A stretch of 32,870 nucleotides of DNA from Chloroflexota bacterium (GTDB lineage: Bacteria > Chloroflexota > Dehalococcoidia > GIF9 > AB-539-J10). A program made the position numbers and the translations under genes. Of the stretch, positions 1 through 8,056 are shown in pieces. The notes beneath the pieces were generated by a model. It saw nothing but the letters and a program-made list of their open reading frames with translations. It was not told where the DNA came from and ran no database searches. Numbering within the stretch: the stretch's first letter is position 1; every line of letters begins with the position of its first letter. Where the stretch lies: the NCBI GenBank assembly GCA_030611015.1, contig JAUWQP010000009.1, positions 1-32,870 on the forward strand, given 5' to 3'.

Positions 1-79
1 AAAACAGTTTAGAGATTTGAATTTTGATAGTTGGATTTGTTTAGGGCTTAGAAATTAGGATTTAAAATTTAGCCACTGC

Positions 80-116
80 GATTGCCACGCCCCGACTTGT
101 CGGGGCTCGCAATGAC
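80..116. repeat. Stem-loop repeat, family A
   Basis: The core is the inverted repeat GCCCCGAC-TT-GTCGGGGC (89-106), flanked by GATTGCCAC on the left and TCGCAATGAC on the right. The inverted version of the same unit is found inside the helicase gene at 28890-28926, and a variant ends the gene at 23854-24369. It behaves like a REP/small palindromic element: no coding capacity and multiple copies. Confidence 0.85.
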
Positions 117-206
117 ACGGCAGGTTATTACCCAATGTTACAAACATATAAAGTGTCACCCATCTATCTGAACTAGCTCATTTACGCTATACGACGGCGA
201 CGGAAG

Positions 207-218
207 TGCTGATATAAT
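207..218 (+). promoter_or_regulatory. cca promoter, extended -10
   Basis: TGATATAAT ends at 218, a TGn extended -10 with a perfect TATAAT (213-218). No good -35 is present at the usual distance. The start codon is at 228, so transcription would begin only a few bases before it, giving a leaderless or nearly leaderless mRNA. Confidence 0.6.
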
Positions 219-227
219 ACTAAGGTA

Positions 228-1487
228 ATGAATTTAGCCCGGCAAATAGAGCGATATCTCCCCCGGCAACTCCTGGAGCTGGTCAAGGATATCAGCAGAC
301 AGGCTGCCGAGCGGGGAGAAAGGGTATATCTCGTCGGTGGCGTAGTACGAGACCTGCTTCTAGGCTACCCTAATTTAGACCTTGACTTGGTGGTCGAGGG
401 TGATGCGGTGAAATTGGCCCAACAAGTGGCGGAAACCAGTCAGACAAAGTTGCTGGCCCACCGCCATTTCGGCACCGCTAAGCTCAGCTATGGGGATTTC
501 ACCCTGGACCTGGCAACAGCACGAAAGGAAACCTACGCCAGACCGGGGGCATTACCTACAGTCACCCCGGGCACTCTCAAGGATGACCTCATCCGCAGAG
601 ATTTCTCCATCAATGCGATGGCTATATCCCTCGGTTCAAATGATTACGGGGAGTTGGCTGACCCTCATCAAGGTAAAAACGACCTAGAGCATCGGCTTAT
701 CCGTATTTTGCATCCCGGAAGCTTCAGCGACGATGCCACCAGAATTTTACGGGCCGTTCGTTATGAACAACGGCTGGGTTTTGAGCTTGAAACACAGACC
801 GCTCAGCTACTTAAACGGGATACTTCCATGCTGGATACAATAAGTGGCGACCGAATCAGACACGAGTTGGAACTACTTTTTAAGGAAAAACAGCCAGAAT
901 TTGCTGTCAGGCGGCTTGCCGAGCTAGGAGTGCTGCCAAGAATAAGCCCCTTCCTCAAAGGCGATGGCTGGATAGCTGAGAAATTTGACAGAGCGCGCCG
1001 TCTAAAGAAGCCCACCCAATTGCCCTCGCTCTATTTCTGTCTTCTTATTTATTCATTTGGCGAAAAGGATATTGAGAAATTTCTCGCCCGTCTTAACATA
1101 CCGGCAAAATTATCCCGAGCCATACGCGATACGCTCCGCCTCAAGACCAGCCTTCCACTCCTGGACAAGTCTTCCCTAAAACCCAGTGAGATTTATTATC
1201 TGCTCCGGGAATATGAGCCCCTGGCGGTACAGGCAAATGCTATAGCCACAGACGAAAAAGAATGCACCCCATCCTTAATCGTACATCAGCACCTCCAACT
1301 GTTTCTCACAAAACTGCGCTATGTCAGAACTGCCCTTAACGGAGAAGAGCTAAAAAGACTGGGCATCCCCGCTGGGCCGGAGATGGGACAGGTCCTCCAG
1401 ATATTGCATAAGGCGAAATTAGATGGAGAGGTTAGAACCAAGGCAGATGAAAAAAAACTAGCCCTCTCTTTATCACCGAAGTTATAA
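228..1487 (+). CDS. cca: CCA tRNA nucleotidyltransferase / poly(A) polymerase family
   Basis: This enzyme adds or repairs the 3' CCA end of tRNAs using CTP and ATP. The N-terminal head has the class II nucleotidyltransferase signature LVGGVVRD (residues 35-42), followed by the metal-binding pair D51/D53 in DLDLV. RRDFSINAMA (124-133) and the neck motif ILRAVRYEQRLGFE also match the family. At 419 aa it has the usual length, with a helical C-terminal body and no obvious HD domain, so CCA-adding versus poly(A) activity cannot be separated by eye. The ATG at 228 follows an extended -10 at 213-218 so closely that the transcript is probably leaderless. The last bases overlap the stop of the convergent VTT gene. 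Confidence 0.95.
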   Translation: MNLARQIERYLPRQLLELVKDISRQAAERGERVYLVGGVVRDLLLGYPNLDLDLVVEGDAVKLAQQVAETSQTKLLAHRHFGTAKLSYGDFTLDLATARKETYARPGALPTVTPGTLKDDLIRRDFSINAMAISLGSNDYGELADPHQGKNDLEHRLIRILHPGSFSDDATRILRAVRYEQRLGFELETQTAQLLKRDTSMLDTISGDRIRHELELLFKEKQPEFAVRRLAELGVLPRISPFLKGDGWIAEKFDRARRLKKPTQLPSLYFCLLIYSFGEKDIEKFLARLNIPAKLSRAIRDTLRLKTSLPLLDKSSLKPSEIYYLLREYEPLAVQANAIATDEKECTPSLIVHQHLQLFLTKLRYVRTALNGEELKRLGIPAGPEMGQVLQILHKAKLDGEVRTKADEKKLALSLSPKL

Positions 1488-2075
1488 TGGTGGGAAGGGA
1501 AGAATATTCAAGACCGCCGGGCCGAGGTAGCAGGCCAAGAGATACTTGGGGAATTTTCCTGCCCAGCAAGGCAAGAGAAATTTCCATACCGGTAGTTTAG
1601 AGGCTCCGGCCAGGAGTCCGGCTACGTCAAATGGCAATATAGGTTGAAGAGAGACGAAGAAGATGCCCCACGGGCCATATCTCTTCATCCAGCCTACAAG
1701 CCTTTCATATCCCGGTGCGCTCTCGGCTAGTATGAATCTCTTTCCCCAGTAGCCGGCATAATAGCCAGTTATTTCTCCCAAGGTGCCAGCACTACTAGCT
1801 ATAAGAGCTACAAGAATAGGGTCCCATTTCGATGCCGCTGTTATCATTATGGCGACGAAAATAGGTACTGGAATAATAATACTGGCGTTACTTACCAGAG
1901 TGGTTACAAAAACAACTAGGTAAGCTGTAGTGGCCAATCCTTCAACTGAAAGATCAAAATAGGCCATCAGATATCGAAGGAGGAAATAAAGGCCGACGCT
2001 GAGACCAAGAATGCCAACGGCATAAATCGTCGCCAGAAGCCACCTATTTCGCTTGATTTGCTCCACTATACTCAT
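1482..2075 (-). CDS. VTT/DedA-family (SNARE-associated) membrane protein
   Basis: This 197-aa integral membrane protein has a basic N-terminus, a first transmembrane helix, and the VTT-domain core. The core includes a glycine-rich stretch (SSAGTLGEITGYYAGYWGKR) and a later membrane re-entrant region with FFVSLQPILPFDVAGLLAG, characteristic of DedA-like proteins. Members of this superfamily are linked to lipid (undecaprenyl phosphate or phospholipid) translocation and membrane homeostasis; the substrate here is unknown. It is the last gene of the minus-strand group downstream of ispE (43-base gap) and could be co-transcribed with it. Its stop overlaps the end of cca by six bases on the opposite strand. 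Confidence 0.85.
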   Translation of the reverse strand: MSIVEQIKRNRWLLATIYAVGILGLSVGLYFLLRYLMAYFDLSVEGLATTAYLVVFVTTLVSNASIIIPVPIFVAIMITAASKWDPILVALIASSAGTLGEITGYYAGYWGKRFILAESAPGYERLVGWMKRYGPWGIFFVSLQPILPFDVAGLLAGASKLPVWKFLLPCWAGKFPKYLLACYLGPAVLNILPFPPL

Positions 2076-2118
2076 ATTTTCACTTCACTCTAATCTTCTC
2101 CCTTCAGAGAAGAGCGTT

Positions 2119-2967
2119 CTAGCCCCCGGGAAAAGGAGACGTCACGTAGCATTCCAGCCCTTGTCCTCTCAAGTTTAGACTTATCACTTTGGCCTGCCTC
2201 TCCTCGGAGAAAAAGGTAAAAAGACATGGTCCGGAGCCAGCGAGATAAACTCCCGGAGCTCCAGCTTCTTCCAGGGTCTTTCGATATTTGTCCAGCCCGG
2301 GGAAGAAATCAAAGGCTACCATTTCGAAGACATTAAACATAAGACTATGGTCAATCGCTTTCCCTTGCTTCAAATAGGATAAGGCCTGTTGAATAAACCG
2401 GCCTTCGGTGTAATGAGCAGCATTTAATTTACCATACATTTGTTTTGTTTTGCCCGAGATTTTAGGCAATGGCGGTACTAATAACACAAAGTAGATTGAA
2501 GGCAAGGATGGCAGCGGGGTTACTTTTTCTCCCTTCCCTTCTACCCAAGCCGTGCCCTTATGGGTAAAGAAGGGGACATCCGAGCCTAACTCAGATGCTA
2601 ATTGGACCAGCTCAGGAAGCGACAGCCTCAATTCCCAAAGCTCATTTAGAGCCAAAAGGGTGGCAGCAGCATCACTGCTGCCGCCACCCAACCCAACACC
2701 CCAGGGTATATGCTTGCGAAGTTCGATGCGTGCCCCCAAACTATATCTTGTGCTTTTCTTAAGCAGAGTGGCTGCCCGTGTTACCAGGTTATCACGCTTT
2801 AAGCTGGGCTCATCACATTCAAAGCATATTGCCTCGTCTGGCTGAAAATTGAGGACGTCGCATAAGTCTATTGACTGAACAATGCCGGAGATTCGATGAT
2901 AATCATTAAGCTTGCCCAGTACTTCGAGGACAAGGTTTATTTTGGCCGGGGCATAAACAGTCAACAT
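2119..2967 (-). CDS. ispE: 4-diphosphocytidyl-2-C-methyl-D-erythritol kinase
   Basis: IspE phosphorylates CDP-methylerythritol in the MEP isoprenoid pathway. From the ATG at 2967 the protein is 282 aa and begins with the GHMP-kinase motif PAKINL (7-12). It carries the glycine-rich ATP loop GVGLGGGSSDA (90-100) and the catalytic-region motif GSDVPFF (D130). The frame stays open upstream to 3072, but those 35 extra codons only translate the stem-loop repeat at 2996-3057 and overlap ksgA. The start at 2967 fits the family, since the kinase fold begins right there. It lies 13 bases after the ksgA stop, in the same operon. Confidence 0.93.
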   Translation of the reverse strand: MLTVYAPAKINLVLEVLGKLNDYHRISGIVQSIDLCDVLNFQPDEAICFECDEPSLKRDNLVTRAATLLKKSTRYSLGARIELRKHIPWGVGLGGGSSDAAATLLALNELWELRLSLPELVQLASELGSDVPFFTHKGTAWVEGKGEKVTPLPSLPSIYFVLLVPPLPKISGKTKQMYGKLNAAHYTEGRFIQQALSYLKQGKAIDHSLMFNVFEMVAFDFFPGLDKYRKTLEEAGAPGVYLAGSGPCLFTFFSEERQAKVISLNLRGQGLECYVTSPFPGG

Positions 2968-2980
2968 TATAATCTTTGAG

Positions 2981-3898
2981 CTACACACCCCCGATGTCAT
3001 TCTGAGGGAGCGTGGCGACCGAAGAATCTCGAGATCCTTCGCTTCGCTCAGGATGACATAGGCAGGGAGCAAATGTTTCCCATAGCTTCCTCCACTCCTC
3101 CAGGCTAAGAGTTTCAGCTCGCCGTTTAGCGTCTATTCCAGTCTTCTCCAGTAACAAAGCAACCTGGCCTGGCGGCATCCCCAAAGCGTGTGCCAGGGAA
3201 TTGCGAAGCTGCTTGCGAGGTGAGCTGAAACCATGCATCACTATATCAAAAAAACTAGCAACCTCGGGTACCTCGATAGGCGGCTGAGGGTAAACATCCA
3301 GGCGTAAAATAACTGATTCTACTTTCGGCGGGGGATAAAAACTTGCCGCCGGCACATAACATATAATATCAGGCTTGCTATAAAACTGAATTTTCACACT
3401 GAGCAAGCTCATCTTGCCAGGGGTGGCAGCAATAGCTTCACCGACTTCCTTCTGTACCATTACCACCATTGCTGAAGGTCGGGACTCTCCCTCGAGAAAA
3501 TGGCGCAATACCGGTGAAGTAATGTAATAAGGAAGATTAGCTATAACTTTATAACCTCGGACAAGTTCGGAGGCAGATAGATTATTTTGTAGAAGCCGTT
3601 GAGGGGTAACCTTGAGTATATCAGCATGGACAATTTTAACGTCAGGAAAGTCAGCCAGTCGTTTTTTCAGCAGGGCAACTAATTTGGAATCAAGTTCAAC
3701 GGCAATAACCCTGGCTCGCTGTTTGGCTAACCCCTCAGTTAGTATGCCCAGCCCCGGACCTACCTCGACCACAATGTCCCCGGGGCTGAGTTCGGCAGCA
3801 GATAGAATACGCTCTAATACAGCTTCACCTATAAGGAAATGCTGTCCCAAGCGTTTTTTCGGTCTGAAGCCAAATTGGCGAAGCAATTGCCGATACAA
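2981..3898 (-). CDS. ksgA: 16S rRNA (adenine1518-N6/adenine1519-N6)-dimethyltransferase
   Basis: KsgA/RsmA dimethylates two adenines in helix 45 of 16S rRNA during small-subunit maturation. The Rossmann methyltransferase fold shows the SAM loop EVGPGLGILT (45-54) and the catalytic NLPYY (121-125), preceded by the family N-terminus KRLGQHFL. The start is TTG, five bases after the stop of the dehydrogenase gene, which suggests translational coupling. The last 25 residues, beginning CHPERSEGS at 281, are not native KsgA sequence: they are a translation of the stem-loop repeat at 2996-3057 and a few bases beyond. The enzyme core is complete without them. Confidence 0.95.
   Translation of the reverse strand: MYRQLLRQFGFRPKKRLGQHFLIGEAVLERILSAAELSPGDIVVEVGPGLGILTEGLAKQRARVIAVELDSKLVALLKKRLADFPDVKIVHADILKVTPQRLLQNNLSASELVRGYKVIANLPYYITSPVLRHFLEGESRPSAMVVMVQKEVGEAIAATPGKMSLLSVKIQFYSKPDIICYVPAASFYPPPKVESVILRLDVYPQPPIEVPEVASFFDIVMHGFSSPRKQLRNSLAHALGMPPGQVALLLEKTGIDAKRRAETLSLEEWRKLWETFAPCLCHPERSEGSRDSSVATLPQNDIGGV
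2996..3057. repeat. Stem-loop repeat, family B, spanning the ksgA 3' end
   Basis: The element runs from GTCATTCTGAG to CTCAGGATGAC, so its ends are imperfect inverted repeats, with a second pair inside (AAGAATCTC / GAGATCCTT). A half copy with the same end lies at 5123-5148. It encodes the final codons of ksgA on the minus strand and gives a misleading open extension upstream of the ispE start. Confidence 0.88.
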
Positions 3899-3903
3899 AA
3901 GTG

Positions 3904-4767
3904 TCAGTCCTGCGCAAACAATTGATAGAAGCCCTTTCCCGTTTTCCTTCCCGTGTACCCAATTTCCACCATCCTCTTCAACAACGGAGTAGGCTTATAC
4001 CTTTCCCATCCAGTCTGCTGGTAGATGCCCTCTAACAGGTCCACAATAACATCTATACCAATTAGGTCGGCTAATTCAAATGGCCCCATAGGCCAATTAA
4101 AAGATAGCCGCATCAATTTATCTACATCTTCTATACGTCCTGCACCCTCCTCTAATAACTTCGCCGCCTCATTCACTGTCAACATATAGATTCTATTAGC
4201 CACAAACCCGGGGGAGTCCTTGACTACCACAGGTTCCTTGTCTAGAGATTTCACAAAATCGAGAGTTACCTTTACACTCTCCTCGGAAGTGAGTAAAGAC
4301 CTCACTACCTCCACTCCCTTCATTAAAGGCACAGGATTCATGAAATGTGCCCCGATAACTTTATCGGCGCGCCTGGTTGCTGAGGCAAGTAGGCTTATGG
4401 GTATTCCTGATGTGTTAGAAGCCAGAATCGTTTCATTGGGGCAAATTTCCCCAAGTTGCTCGAATATCGGCAGCTTTACCTCTGCCCTTTCAAATACCGC
4501 CTCTACAACGTAGTCAGCATCTTTAGCGGCATCTTTCATGTCAACTGAAGTGCGAAGTCTCGCCAGTGCTTCATTCATCTCTTCTTGTTTAATTTTTTCT
4601 TTCTCCACAAATTTACCCAGGCTTGCTTTTATTTTGTTCATACCACGGTCAAGAAACTCTTGTCTTATGTCAACCATGGTTGTCTCATAGCCCGCTTGAG
4701 CCGATACCTGAGCTATTCCACCACCCATAGTTCCTGACCCAATAACGCATACTTTCTTTATTGTCAT
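3904..4767 (-). CDS. 3-hydroxyacyl-CoA (3-hydroxybutyryl-CoA) dehydrogenase
   Basis: This NAD(P)-dependent enzyme interconverts 3-hydroxyacyl-CoA and 3-ketoacyl-CoA in beta-oxidation or butyryl-CoA metabolism. It has the Rossmann loop GSGTMGGGIA (10-19), the substrate-side motifs ASNTSG and HFMNPVPLM (containing the catalytic His), and the C-terminal helical domain with NEAAKLLEEG and GPFELADLIG. At 287 aa it is a stand-alone dehydrogenase of normal length, without an enoyl-CoA hydratase fusion. It heads the minus-strand operon with ksgA (gap of five bases) and ispE, an unexpected pairing of fatty-acyl metabolism with rRNA modification. The acyl-CoA synthetase gene further upstream is a plausible metabolic partner. 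Chain-length specificity cannot be read from sequence. Confidence 0.93.
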   Translation of the reverse strand: MTIKKVCVIGSGTMGGGIAQVSAQAGYETTMVDIRQEFLDRGMNKIKASLGKFVEKEKIKQEEMNEALARLRTSVDMKDAAKDADYVVEAVFERAEVKLPIFEQLGEICPNETILASNTSGIPISLLASATRRADKVIGAHFMNPVPLMKGVEVVRSLLTSEESVKVTLDFVKSLDKEPVVVKDSPGFVANRIYMLTVNEAAKLLEEGAGRIEDVDKLMRLSFNWPMGPFELADLIGIDVIVDLLEGIYQQTGWERYKPTPLLKRMVEIGYTGRKTGKGFYQLFAQD

Positions 4768-4849
4768 ATATTTATAATCTCCAAAACTCCTGTAAGCCGT
4801 GCACCTGCCCTCGATTCCTAAACCGGGAAGCAGTCCTTGCCAGCTAGCT

Positions 4850-4950
4850 CCAGCCAGGCACCTCTATGTCACACTGGAAGTGCTATTTACCGCTGCTTCC
4901 TTCCGGACCTGACGGGGTTCATAGTCCCCAGTTGCATAGAACCCGACTAT
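4850..4950 (-). ncRNA. ffs: Signal recognition particle RNA (4.5S-like)
   Basis: Read on the minus strand, positions 4913-4892 give GUCAGGUCCGGAAGGAAGCAGC in two parts: the symmetric-loop side GUCAGGUCC, then GGAA and GGAAGCAGC, the hallmark of the SRP S domain that binds Ffh. The flanks fold into one long hairpin by eye: CUAUG with CAUAG, ACUGG with CCAGU, and an outer helix of AGUCGGGU (4948-4941) with GCCUGGCU (4859-4852). The ends are set by that outer helix and may be a few bases off. A longer form with extra outer pairing (CCGGG near 4980 with CCCGG near 4825) cannot be excluded. Confidence 0.95.
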
Positions 4951-5122
4951 CAACACCGCTCAACAAAAACAAAATCTACCCGGCAGTAAACCTCAAGCAG
5001 GAATTCGGCCCCGCTATAGCGGTTTTCGGGTACAGGGCACCGCTAGCTCCCCGCCTAGCACGGCTCACTTCATGATGTTACCAATAAGTGTTAACCACGT
5101 CAACATTGGAATAAGCGGGACT

Positions 5123-5148
5123 AGATCCTTCGCTACACTCAGAATGAC
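5123..5148. repeat. Half copy of stem-loop repeat family B
   Basis: AGATCCTTCGCT and CTCAGAATGAC correspond to the right half of the repeat at 2996-3057. The left arm is missing, so this is probably a degraded or solo half unit. Confidence 0.65.
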
Positions 5149-5252
5149 ATTATTGGATGTCGTTTAACAACCCCGGATAATTTGCGTGGCTTCTTTCACG
5201 CTACGGCCAATTTTGAGAACAAGATAGATAAGACTAATATCTACTCTTTCAG

Positions 5253-6752
5253 TTAGTTCTGGGGTCGCTCTCTTTCCTTGAGCTTCTTTCTAGATATCTT
5301 CCCCGAGCTAGTTTTAGGTATGCTGTCTACAAATTCAATTCTCTTGGGAAGCTTAAAATCAGCCAGGTTTTGGTAACAAAGGTTGGACAGCTCTTTGGCC
5401 GTGGCATGTTGCCCTTCTTTAAGCACTACGAAGGCTGTGGGTATCTGTCCTCCATAACCATCGTCAATGCCTACATAGGCTGCCTCAGCTACGCTAGGAT
5501 GGCTCAGTAGCACGAATTCAACTTCTGACGGGCCAATCTTGAGTCCAGAAGACGTGACTATTATGAACGACTTCTTCTCTATATACTCCAAGTAGCCTTC
5601 TTCATCCATCCTGACGAAATCTCCGGTATAAAACCAGCCATCCTTAAGGACTTGAGCCGTGAGTTCAGGAGCTTTATAGTATCCTTTCATCACCCAGCGG
5701 GCATTGAACACAGCTTCCCCTATTTCACCCTTGGGAACCTCCTGGCCGTTGTCATCCAGTATCTTAAGGCAGCAAATTGGCTTGCCGACAGTCCCCAGTT
5801 TACGGCTGTTAAAGGTGCTTATGGAAACGGCTGAAACTTCCGTGAGACCGTATACCTCATAAAGAGATAAACCGAACTTCTCCTCCAGAATACTCATCAG
5901 CACAGGAAAGGATTTTGCCCCGGCAGTAACAGCCAATCGCAGCGAATTCAGATTGTATCCTCGCAAAATTTCATCTCGCAGCATAGCCAGGGCATTGTAC
6001 ATGGAAGGAACCCCGAAGATAATGCTTCCCCTCTCCTTTTCCACAGCCTTCAGGACAGCTCTGGGAGTGAAATTAGGGATAAGCACGACAGTAGAGCCTA
6101 TGATAATCGAGCCAAAAAGAACCTCGAATAAGCCATAAAGATAAGAAAAGGGAACAATGTCTATGATGACATCTTCCCTTTTCCGTTGTATGCCTGCGGA
6201 GACTATGGGGGGAGTTCCCATAAGGGAAGCATGTGTATGCACCACGCCTTTTTGCTTCCCCAGTACGCCAGAGGTGTAGAATATAGTAGCTTCGTCCTCG
6301 TCTTTTATATCGATATTCGGTGATATGGAAGAGCTGTTAGCTACCATCCTGGTGTAAGAGCCTGCATCAACCTCAATTACGTGTTTTAGCAAAGGAATAT
6401 GAGGCAAAACTGAGGAAAGTATCCGAGAAAATCTCTTCTCCGTTATCAGAATTTCCGAGTCGGAGTCTCGCAATAAAGAATCAAGTTCAGGCGCTTTAAG
6501 CGCAGTGTTGAGTAGCACAGCCACACCTCCACCCCTGATTACCCCGAAATAATTGATGACCCACTTAGGTCTATGGGACATCAAGATAGCCACATGGGTA
6601 CCCTTTTTCATCCCCATATCCAGGAGGACGTTGGCTACTCTGTTAGAAGTCTCATCTAGTTCCTCATAAGTAACCCTCTGAGCACCAAGAACAATGGCTT
6701 CTTTATGTGGTATTTCCCTGGCAGTATTTTCTAAGGCCTCTATAATATTCAT
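5253..6752 (-). CDS. AMP-forming acyl-CoA synthetase / ligase
   Basis: This 499-aa ANL-superfamily adenylate-forming enzyme probably activates a fatty or aromatic carboxylic acid to its CoA thioester. The ATP loop is present but unusual: YTSGVLGKQKG at 159-169, against the common YTSGTTGxPKG. The other core motifs are standard: YEVYGLTE, GWFYTGDFVRMDEEGYLEY, and the C-terminal PKTSSGKISRKKLKE with the catalytic lysine. Substrate cannot be assigned. The gene stands alone on the minus strand upstream of the SRP RNA; the 3-hydroxyacyl-CoA dehydrogenase gene lies further downstream in the same orientation and could act in the same fatty-acid pathway. Confidence 0.9.
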   Translation of the reverse strand: MNIIEALENTAREIPHKEAIVLGAQRVTYEELDETSNRVANVLLDMGMKKGTHVAILMSHRPKWVINYFGVIRGGGVAVLLNTALKAPELDSLLRDSDSEILITEKRFSRILSSVLPHIPLLKHVIEVDAGSYTRMVANSSSISPNIDIKDEDEATIFYTSGVLGKQKGVVHTHASLMGTPPIVSAGIQRKREDVIIDIVPFSYLYGLFEVLFGSIIIGSTVVLIPNFTPRAVLKAVEKERGSIIFGVPSMYNALAMLRDEILRGYNLNSLRLAVTAGAKSFPVLMSILEEKFGLSLYEVYGLTEVSAVSISTFNSRKLGTVGKPICCLKILDDNGQEVPKGEIGEAVFNARWVMKGYYKAPELTAQVLKDGWFYTGDFVRMDEEGYLEYIEKKSFIIVTSSGLKIGPSEVEFVLLSHPSVAEAAYVGIDDGYGGQIPTAFVVLKEGQHATAKELSNLCYQNLADFKLPKRIEFVDSIPKTSSGKISRKKLKERERPQN

Positions 6753-6872
6753 CTCTGCCTTCGGAAAATCCTAATGACAAAAAGTATATCTTAATAAAAG
6801 GTATATGGTAAAGCCCTCAGCCATGATTGCTGGGAAAAGAATAGATCGTTTTGCAAAGACAACATGTGGAGA

Positions 6873-6897
6873 TATCGTTAACACGTGGGACAAGTAC
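6873..6897. repeat. Short shared motif, copy 1
   Basis: TATCGTTAACACGTGGGACA and the following AGTAC match 18751-18776 at about 21 of 25 positions with one indel. Both sites are intergenic. The motif may be a remnant of a mobile-element end; no transposase is nearby. Confidence 0.4.
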
Positions 6898-6930
6898 CAG
6901 TTATTAACAACTTGAGAAAGCACACCATCA

Positions 6931-7452
6931 CTAAAAAGAAGAGATTAGCCTCAACACCACTGAGGTTTCAATCTGCCTCTCGGGGATGTTCCAATATGTC
7001 CGCAAGAGCCTATCCTTTTCCCTGGATGACACCAGTTTGAAACCATGTTTCTCGTAGAATCGAATAGCCCAGGTGGCGTCAGCCCAGGTCCCTACCAGGA
7101 CTTCCGGAGTCTCGGCCAAGCCTCTGAGATATTCAAGTAGCTTCATGCCAATTCCCCTTCTCTGGCATCCTGGAAGCACATAATCATGCCTGATCAACGT
7201 GGTATCTTTAAGAGCTTGAATTCCTGTCACTCCGAGCAAATGCCCGCCTTCCGCCCAGCCAAAGAATCTAACACCAGCCTCAATTTCTCCTTCTAATTCC
7301 TCAGCTGACATATATGGTTCCTTCCATCTATCACCGGGGATTACACCTTTGTAAACTTGCGCAGCATCGTTTATGACCTTGAGTATAGCATTGAAATCTG
7401 AAGCCAATAAGCTACGAACTTTGTTTGAAACAGGCAGTAGTGGGGAACACAT
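6931..7452 (-). CDS. GNAT-family N-acetyltransferase
   Basis: This 173-aa GCN5-related acetyltransferase carries the acetyl-CoA-binding loop QRRGIG (97-102) after a beta strand (RHDYVLPG), and the typical C-terminal FYEKHGFKLV. The domain fills the whole protein. The acceptor (small molecule, peptide or antibiotic) is not evident. The start is 13 bases after the stop of the ClpP-like gene, so the two are likely one transcript. No strong ribosome-binding site precedes the ATG, and a slightly later start is possible since the first ten residues are not part of the fold. Confidence 0.88.
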   Translation of the reverse strand: MCSPLLPVSNKVRSLLASDFNAILKVINDAAQVYKGVIPGDRWKEPYMSAEELEGEIEAGVRFFGWAEGGHLLGVTGIQALKDTTLIRHDYVLPGCQRRGIGMKLLEYLRGLAETPEVLVGTWADATWAIRFYEKHGFKLVSSREKDRLLRTYWNIPERQIETSVVLRLISSF

Positions 7453-7465
7453 TTCTCGGCTGATG

Positions 7466-8056
7466 TTACGGCTTCTGCAGTTGTTGTGTCACTGGTCGTT
7501 GTTGAGCTTGTATAGCAATTACTTCGCTTCCTGCTTCAAAAAGCTCTGACTTAATTGCGTGCACCAGTCCCCAGGATTGCGCCTCCTCCGGATTTAGAGT
7601 CGTCCTCTCAATCATAGCATCAGTAATGTCTTTAGTGCTTTTACCCGTATTCGCTGCGATTACCTTAGCAATATTCTCCACGTCAATCCTCAACCCCTTC
7701 AATCTTTCCTCCAGCAGTTTCTCGTCTAAATTCTGTTCCCCTCTGAATTGGACATTAACGCCGTGAAACAGGAATCTCGCCTGGGGTACTGATACCCTTC
7801 TCGAACCGGCACAGTATAGGACAATGCCAATTGAGTCCACACTGCCAAAATTGTGTGTGGTTATGGATACAGGCAATCCTTTCAAATAATTATATGCGCT
7901 TAAACCATGGATAACAGAGCCACCAGGCGACGAGATAAGGATGGTGAAATCCTGTGTTCCTTGCTTCATTTTTTGGTCAACGGCGCTCATCAGAGCATTG
8001 ACAGTAGCGTCAATCACCGGAGCGAAGAATCTAATTACAACTGGTTTCGTAGCCAT
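7466..8056 (-). CDS. ClpP-like serine protease family protein
   Basis: This 196-aa protein of the ClpP/crotonase fold has the oxyanion-loop motif SPGGSVIHGLSAY (43-55). The nucleophile region GSVDSIG places Ser75 where ClpP has its catalytic serine, and FLFHGV places His98 at the catalytic histidine. The segment ERTTLNPEEAQSWGLV aligns with the ClpP region that holds the catalytic Asp, but no Asp is present. ClpP's usual partner genes (clpX, tig) are absent. An excellent ribosome-binding site (GAGGAGGA) precedes the ATG. Likely a divergent ClpP paralogue or a stand-alone membrane-independent peptidase; it is not the housekeeping ClpP on this evidence. Probably co-transcribed with the downstream GNAT gene. 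Confidence 0.8.
   Translation of the reverse strand: MATKPVVIRFFAPVIDATVNALMSAVDQKMKQGTQDFTILISSPGGSVIHGLSAYNYLKGLPVSITTHNFGSVDSIGIVLYCAGSRRVSVPQARFLFHGVNVQFRGEQNLDEKLLEERLKGLRIDVENIAKVIAANTGKSTKDITDAMIERTTLNPEEAQSWGLVHAIKSELFEAGSEVIAIQAQQRPVTQQLQKP

Larger units (their letters stand above)
1..227. other. Intergenic region before cca
   Basis: No gene is visible. The first 70 bases are an AT-rich, degenerate run built from variations of TTTAGRATTT. This is followed by a stem-loop repeat (80-116) and then the cca promoter. No reading frame entering from the left is detectable. Confidence 0.6.
4768..5252. other. Intergenic region holding SRP RNA and a half repeat
   Basis: Apart from the SRP RNA, this stretch contains the 12-bp palindrome CCGCTATAGCGG near 5012-5023 and the half copy of repeat family B at 5123-5148. 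I see no protein-coding gene; open frames here simply cross the SRP RNA. Confidence 0.7.

Noticed and set aside
2968-3072. N-terminal extension of IspE to an upstream ATG
   Set aside because: The extra 35 codons translate the stem-loop repeat and overlap ksgA; the kinase fold starts at the ATG at 2967.
4866-5075. Plus-strand ORF near the SRP RNA
   Set aside because: It reads the complement of the SRP RNA and has no protein-like features.
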